Source: Bacillota bacterium
GTDB lineage: Bacteria; Bacillota; Clostridia; Christensenellales; Borkfalkiaceae
Direction: 5' to 3'
Length of the DNA stretch: 16,828 bases
Assembly: GCA_003343995.1 (NCBI GenBank)
Contig: QAKE01000054.1
Location: 1-16,828 of the forward strand
Shown here: positions 13,292 through 16,828 of the stretch, piece after piece
Layout: each line of letters begins with the position of its first letter
How positions within the stretch are numbered: position 1 is the stretch's first letter
Notes under the pieces: model-generated
Databases searched by the model: none
Seen by the model: the letters and a program-made list of their open reading frames with translations, nothing else
What the model was told of the DNA's origin: nothing
Made by a program: the position numbers and the translations under genes

Positions 13292-14941
13292 ATGAAAAGA
13301 TTACTAGTGCTCTTTTTGTGTATGATATTGATTCTGACCAGCTGCGGAACGCAGACAGACAGCCCGTCTGATCTTGTTTCCTCCACGCCTCCAAAAGAAC
13401 CGCCATCCGCCGCTTCTCTGGCAATAGAAGCGGCCCTCACCCGGTATGAGGGCACAGAGGAAACGAAAGAAGAACAAGCTCTTCTGACAACAAAAGTCCA
13501 GCTGTCGGAAGAGGGACTTCAGGCAGTCAAGAAGTATCTAACTACCCTTATCCCTGTTTATCCCTACGAAGAGATCATCCAATTGGAGACAGCCTATGCG
13601 CGATATCTTGCTCTGGAACATCCAGAAGATTCCAAAAGTTACCGTATGGTCTCTGCCCTTCCCATCAGCAGTGATGCGATGTTGGAGCATGTAAAGGCAA
13701 ATAATGATGCCTACCTGGCGGTTCGTTCTATCGAAAACAGCGTATTCCGGCCTTTGGAAGACGACTATTTGGCCTGGGTGTGCGAGGTTGTTGCTGATAC
13801 TGTCAACCGGGAGTTGACAGAGCAGGATTTTGGCGATCGACTGACCTCCGTCGACTGGAACCTGAAAAATTTGAAGATCCTGACAGGTCGCACCGTCGCC
13901 AATGCCTCTTATCTGAGCGGATCCCTCATGCAGGTACGTCCCTCCGGCACCGATGCTATGGTTACGATTACCGGGGACGAGATGGCAGCGCATAAGACGA
14001 TCACCCACGAGGTAGAGCACCTCTTACAGAATATGTCCACACCGATGCAGGAAGCCCTGGGGCTCTCGCAGAACTATGGATTTTGTTATCAGTGGGAGGA
14101 CTTAGAAGTCAATTCGCTCTACTACACCTGGTTTATGGAATCTTCTGCCGAGCGTTTAGCTGCCGCTTTCTATGGTACTAATCCCACTACCTACAAAAGC
14201 ATGATTGGCTATCTGGATAGCCTAACACTGCCGGCGCTGCTGCGGGGAAAACAGCCCATAGAGGTACCCCGGCTCAGCCAGCAGTCCTATCTGGAAACAG
14301 TATTTGCGTTTTTTGACTGCCAAAGTGAGGCAGAACAGCGAGAATTTTTGAATTTACTCTATGCCATTGAGATAATTCAGATTACACCGGATGATTTTTG
14401 GGCAGGATACGCCTCCTCTCGTGGACTAGATGCCACATTGCAGACAGACACAGATTTAATTGTTTTGCGCAAGTCGTTAAAAACACCAGTATGCCTTACC
14501 ATGAGCAAATATTTTTACCGAGATCTGTCGCAGCTGCTTGCCAGCGATGGTATGACTTTCCGGGAGCTCTTTTACCTTATGAGCATGTGGGAGTTTGATT
14601 TGAACGGCCATATTCTCTATGAAGATGAAACCCGGCTTCAAGATACTAAAGAGTTTCTTGCCTCCTATACCAACCTCCAGAATTGCTTCTTCGAGGCGCT
14701 CACCCTTTCCTCCAACCTGACAGCGGAAGAACTGCGGGAAGCGTTTACAGCTTATCTGGGCCGTTGCGAGGTACCCAGACACAGCCTGCTTTACGGAAAC
14801 GAGGTATGGACCAACGGGACCTATATCACAGCGGTTTCCTCAGAGGGCAACGCTTTCCTAGACACCTTTTATGAAACGGTAAGCCAAAATAAGACTGTAC
14901 CCGTGTATGTGGCAACTGAGATTTTGCTGAGCAACAATTGA
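13292..14941 (+). CDS. lipoprotein with HExxH motif, putative secreted zinc metallopeptidase
   Basis: A 549-aa protein with a lipoprotein signal peptide: MKRLLVLFLCMILILTSC, a lipobox ending at Cys18, then a Ser/Pro-rich linker. It is therefore anchored outside the cell membrane. The centre carries ITHEVEHLLQN, an HExxH zinc-binding motif (H239, E240, H243). About 40 residues later is WFMESSAERLAAAFYG, whose E283 or E287 could be the third ligand as in gluzincins. No named peptidase family is recognised. The C-terminal 200 aa are helical. ATG 13292 follows AGGAGG, 1 nt after the upstream stop. As part of the operon behind a LytTR-type operator it may process a surface or signal protein; this is inference. 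Confidence 0.75.
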   Translation: MKRLLVLFLCMILILTSCGTQTDSPSDLVSSTPPKEPPSAASLAIEAALTRYEGTEETKEEQALLTTKVQLSEEGLQAVKKYLTTLIPVYPYEEIIQLETAYARYLALEHPEDSKSYRMVSALPISSDAMLEHVKANNDAYLAVRSIENSVFRPLEDDYLAWVCEVVADTVNRELTEQDFGDRLTSVDWNLKNLKILTGRTVANASYLSGSLMQVRPSGTDAMVTITGDEMAAHKTITHEVEHLLQNMSTPMQEALGLSQNYGFCYQWEDLEVNSLYYTWFMESSAERLAAAFYGTNPTTYKSMIGYLDSLTLPALLRGKQPIEVPRLSQQSYLETVFAFFDCQSEAEQREFLNLLYAIEIIQITPDDFWAGYASSRGLDATLQTDTDLIVLRKSLKTPVCLTMSKYFYRDLSQLLASDGMTFRELFYLMSMWEFDLNGHILYEDETRLQDTKEFLASYTNLQNCFFEALTLSSNLTAEELREAFTAYLGRCEVPRHSLLYGNEVWTNGTYITAVSSEGNAFLDTFYETVSQNKTVPVYVATEILLSNN

Positions 14942-14963
14942 AAATAAAAAGGAGTGGTTTGCT

Positions 14964-15784
14964 ATGAAAAAATATGCGCACTTGTCTTTACTTTGATGAT
15001 TTCCTGTACTTTGATTGCCTGTGGTCGTTCGCAGAGCCATCTTTCCCAGGAAATTCCTTCTCCTCAACCGTCTCAGATGGAACAGCCCGAATCTCCTGCT
15101 AACGAGGTATCTGAAACTCCTGCCAGGAAAAACACCCCTGACATCACATCGCAAAATCTTTCTGAATATCTTGCTGGGTTGTCCAGAGATTATGAATGTC
15201 AGGTAGACGATCCTTCTGTCCAGGAGGACACAGCTACTTATCCCATTCATGTTTCCAAGCACGAGCGGTTTGCTGATATGACCGGTGAATATCATCTGAT
15301 CCTACGCTGGAATCCCCAATCCAACGATTGGGAGTACGATTCCGAGTCTTCTGATTGGATCGAAACCGATTTCAGCTTGAATCTGGATGAATTCTATGAC
15401 AAGAGCTACTATTGGGCGGCTTATCCGGTAGATCCTACCTCTTCCGACCCCATGTACTTTCTGATCACCGATATGACGGAGGAGAGCTGCACGATCACCT
15501 GGTGGTCAAGAGATTACGACAACACCGTTATCAATAACGAGTACGAGGGAACCGCACAGGCCGAATTGGTAATGGAGTATCTGGACGGAAAATTACAACA
15601 TCCCCATTGGGTACTTGAGAATATTCAGCTGGATACCGCAATGGGAACTTATGCAGGCGGAAAAAACATCGTAAGTTATACCATCGAGATTACCCCCAGT
15701 GATTTTTCTATCGTTCCCTCTGAGGATACCGCCAAATATATCTATCATAGTTCCATCACATTGAAGCGAATTAGCAATGAATAG
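14964..15784 (+). CDS. lipoprotein of unknown function, frameshifted at an A6 tract after the start
   Basis: ATG 14964 has GGAG 9 nt upstream but would stop after ten codons. With one more A in the run 14967-14972 it reads MKKICALVFTLMISCTLIAC, a perfect lipoprotein signal peptide, and continues to 15784 (273 aa). The uncorrected frame can only start at GTG 14954, directly on top of the ribosome binding site, which is unlikely. A Pro/Ser/Glu-rich linker (about 25-60) follows the lipidated Cys. The mature domain is acidic and rich in Trp/Tyr/Asp, with beta-strand pattern (YHLILRWNPQSNDWEYDSES, SCTITWWSRDYDN), and no enzyme motif. It is the last gene of the operon, 22 nt after the metallopeptidase. 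Confidence 0.7.
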
Positions 15785-16049
15785 TTCTCTATCCTCGCAT
15801 AATATCTCTGGTCAAAACAGGGGTAGAGTGGTTGAAATGATCCAAGGGATGGATATTCCATAGCAGAACTAACACGCCGGAACACAACTTGGTCGGGATA
15901 ACAGATCTCCTGATTGCGAAGCAAATTCTCTGTTCCCCGAAAGATTGCGTGGATTAGAAAGCAAGAGATCGGGTAAGCATTCCCCCAGTTGTAATAGAAG
16001 ATCACAATATTTTTTGATTTCCAGAAAAGAAAATCCCTTTGGGCAATGC

Positions 16050-16090
16050 AGGCCACTGACAGGAACAAATCCAGTCAGCGGCCTTTTGGA
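16050..16090 (+). terminator. probable terminator of the lipoprotein operon
   Basis: The stem AGGCCACTGAC (16050-16060) pairs with GTCAGCGGCCT (16074-16084) with one mismatch. The loop is about 13 nt, followed by TTTTGGATTT. It lies 265 nt after the last lipoprotein gene and is the first good terminator downstream on the plus strand. Confidence 0.6.
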
Positions 16091-16292
16091 TTTAACATTT
16101 TTCCTAAGAACTATTTGATACTGTGTATTATAAAGAAAAATAGCTAACATCCTCTATTTCAAAACAGATTGAGCAGCTATAACCATTCCACTGTAATCCG
16201 CACGGCACATGTCTACACAGGCATCTGTTGAGTGAAAGAGAACACTGCTGAAAGAGTGGAAAATTTAGGGCAGAAAAGAGAAACGACACAAC

Positions 16293-16347
16293 AACAAAAC
16301 ACCGGAGAAAAGCAAATCTTTTCTCCGGTGTTTTGTTCTTCTTTTTT
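16293..16347. terminator. perfect 20-bp hairpin followed by T-run
   Basis: A 20-nt left arm (AACAAAACACCGGAGAAAAG, 16293-16312), loop CAAAT, and a perfect complementary right arm (16318-16337), followed by CTTCTTTTTT on the plus strand. The A-rich 5' flank would also give a U tract on the minus strand, so it may work in both directions. It lies 200 nt beyond another terminator with no gene in between, so a small RNA or a lost gene may have preceded it. Confidence 0.75.
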
Positions 16348-16485
16348 AAGGGTATCAGGGTAGTTGGGAATAAAATCAGCTGACAACTCACCCGATTAGT
16401 GGATAGTATTGGAATCAACGATGACAAAAGCAATACAAAAAACGGTCAAAATCTTTGGATTTACACTATCCTTCAGAAATCACTG

Positions 16486-16768
16486 AGAAAATAGATACCA
16501 ACTTGAACTGTGAAAAACGAAATAAAAAAACTAAGTCACGAACGCGAATTGCGTCTAGGCTTAGCCTGATAGAAAGAATCCACAAAATAGATACCAGCTT
16601 AAAACACGAGCATAAAAACAAAATAAAAAACTGAGCCGCGAACGCGAATTGCGTCCAGGCTCAGCCTGATAGAAAGAATCCACAAAATACATACCAGCTT
16701 AAAATGCGAGCATAAAAACAAAATAAAAAACTGAGCCACGAACGCGAATTGCGTCCAGGCTCAGCCTG
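16486..16768. repeat. 100-bp tandem repeat containing the tRNA terminator
   Basis: Copies begin at 16531, 16631 and 16731 (CTAAGTCACG, CTGAGCCGCG, CTGAGCCACG), exactly 100 bp apart. Copies two and three are almost identical; the copy furthest from the tRNA is more diverged. A degenerate linker portion at about 16486-16530 suggests an older, fourth unit. Each unit is a terminator hairpin plus an AT-rich linker (AGAAAGAATCCACAAAATA...AAATAAAAAA). The last copy abuts the tRNA 3' end. Confidence 0.85.
16721..16764 (-). terminator. tRNA-Thr terminator
   Basis: On the minus strand CTGAGCC (rc of 16758-16764) pairs with GGCTCAG (rc of 16731-16737). An inner ACGC-AATTC-GCGT stem extends the hairpin, and it is followed by TTTTTTATTTTG. 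It starts 5 nt after the encoded CCA of the tRNA. Two further copies (16621-16664 and 16521-16564) lie behind it. Confidence 0.85.
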
Positions 16769-16769
16769 G

Positions 16770-16828
16770 TGGAGCTACTGGCCGGATTCGAACCGGCGAC
16801 CTGCTGATTACGAATCAGCTGCTCTACC
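16770..16828 (-). tRNA. tRNA-Thr (anticodon CGU), 5' end beyond window
   Basis: The minus strand shows the D-arm end GGTAGAGC and the anticodon arm GCTGA-TTCGTAA-TCAGC with anticodon CGU, which reads the Thr codon ACG. The variable loop AGGTC, T arm GCCGG-TTCGAAT-CCGGC, acceptor 3' strand CAGTAGC, discriminator U and an encoded CCA follow. About 17 nt of the 5' end are missing at the right edge. All stems visible are intact, so the gene is probably functional. tRNA 3' ends are common integration sites, which is relevant to the decayed copy at 3590-3650. Confidence 0.92.

Larger units (their letters stand above)
15785..16470. other. intergenic region without a convincing gene
   Basis: Nearly 700 bp with no ORF that has a start, ribosome binding site and protein-like composition together. 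Minus-strand frames at 15869-16150 and 16128-16433 overlap terminator hairpins and have low-complexity, Cys- or Leu-rich translations, so I do not accept them. The two hairpins below are the only clear signals. A 7-bp inverted repeat (GGATAGT / ACTATCC, around 16403 and 16464) encloses about 55 nt and may be chance. Confidence 0.5.

Noticed and set aside
13538..14020. 160-aa minus-strand ORF
   Set aside because: Antisense shadow of the HExxH lipoprotein gene, which has a signal peptide, ribosome binding site and operon context.
15745..16433. Minus-strand ORFs in the right intergenic region
   Set aside because: They cross terminator hairpins, have no ribosome binding sites and give low-complexity translations.
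16486..16768. CRISPR array
   Set aside because: Only three or so copies, the full 100-bp unit including the linker is repeated, and the repeated hairpin is plainly a tRNA terminator.
3548..16828. Definite integrative element bounded by tRNA repeats
   Set aside because: No integrase, relaxase or other mobility gene is visible and the left repeat is strongly diverged; kept only as a hypothesis.

Overview
The window looks like a stretch of a Clostridia chromosome, most likely a gut Oscillospiraceae-type Firmicute. The evidence is strong AGGAGG-type ribosome binding sites, near 50% GC, ATGA-overlapping operons, and protein families common in that group (DUF5713, DUF6572, DUF3795, GyrI-like, WYL regulators, AgrA/AgrC-like LytTR systems). 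I do not commit to a genus.

Block 1 (1-3531, all minus strand) is a tightly packed series of small genes: a partial gene running off the left edge, an LRR plus NTF2-fold immunity-like protein, DUF6572, DUF5713, a 97-aa protein, a DUF1963-like C-terminal fragment, a 94-aa protein, a 42-aa protein and a broken gene. Several neighbours overlap by 4 nt. It resembles an array of orphan immunity genes of the kind carried with polymorphic toxin systems, but no toxin is visible. Block 1 ends at 3548-3650 in a decayed copy of a tRNA 3' end plus its terminator, homologous to the intact tRNA-Thr(CGU) at the right edge of the window.

Block 2 (3859-8774, minus strand) is a nine-gene, operon-like run. It starts with a YafY-type HTH-WYL regulator whose promoter carries an 11-bp inverted repeat, followed by a frameshifted TfoX-N protein, a GyrI-like ligand-binding protein, a DUF3795 protein, a truncated SRPBCC gene run into an alpha/beta hydrolase, an SDR oxidoreductase, a flavodoxin and a YfcE/MJ0936-type phosphodiesterase. 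A separate esterase gene (8926-9600, minus) has its own sigma-70-like promoter.

Block 3 (9801-15784, plus strand) is the most interesting part. An AgrA/AgrC-like LytTR response regulator and GHKL histidine kinase are followed by a strong terminator, then by a four-gene operon: a protein with two Cys-rich repeats and membrane segments, a zinc-ribbon single-span protein, a lipoprotein with an HExxH metalloprotease motif, and a second lipoprotein. A near-identical 33-bp block with two direct repeats at 21-bp period lies about 30 bp upstream of the -10 of both operons. This suggests that the two-component system controls itself and the envelope cassette next to it. No agrB/agrD-like signal genes are present.

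Block 4 (15785-16828) has no convincing gene. It holds two hairpin terminators, a 100-bp tandem repeat in which the tRNA terminator is copied three times, and the 3' part of tRNA-Thr(CGU) on the minus strand.

A cross-cutting observation is that at least seven genes are each restored to a sensible full-length product by a single-base change, mostly by adding one base to a short homopolymer. This may reflect homopolymer errors in the assembly, slippage-regulated genes, or real decay, so the broken genes here should be read with that in mind.
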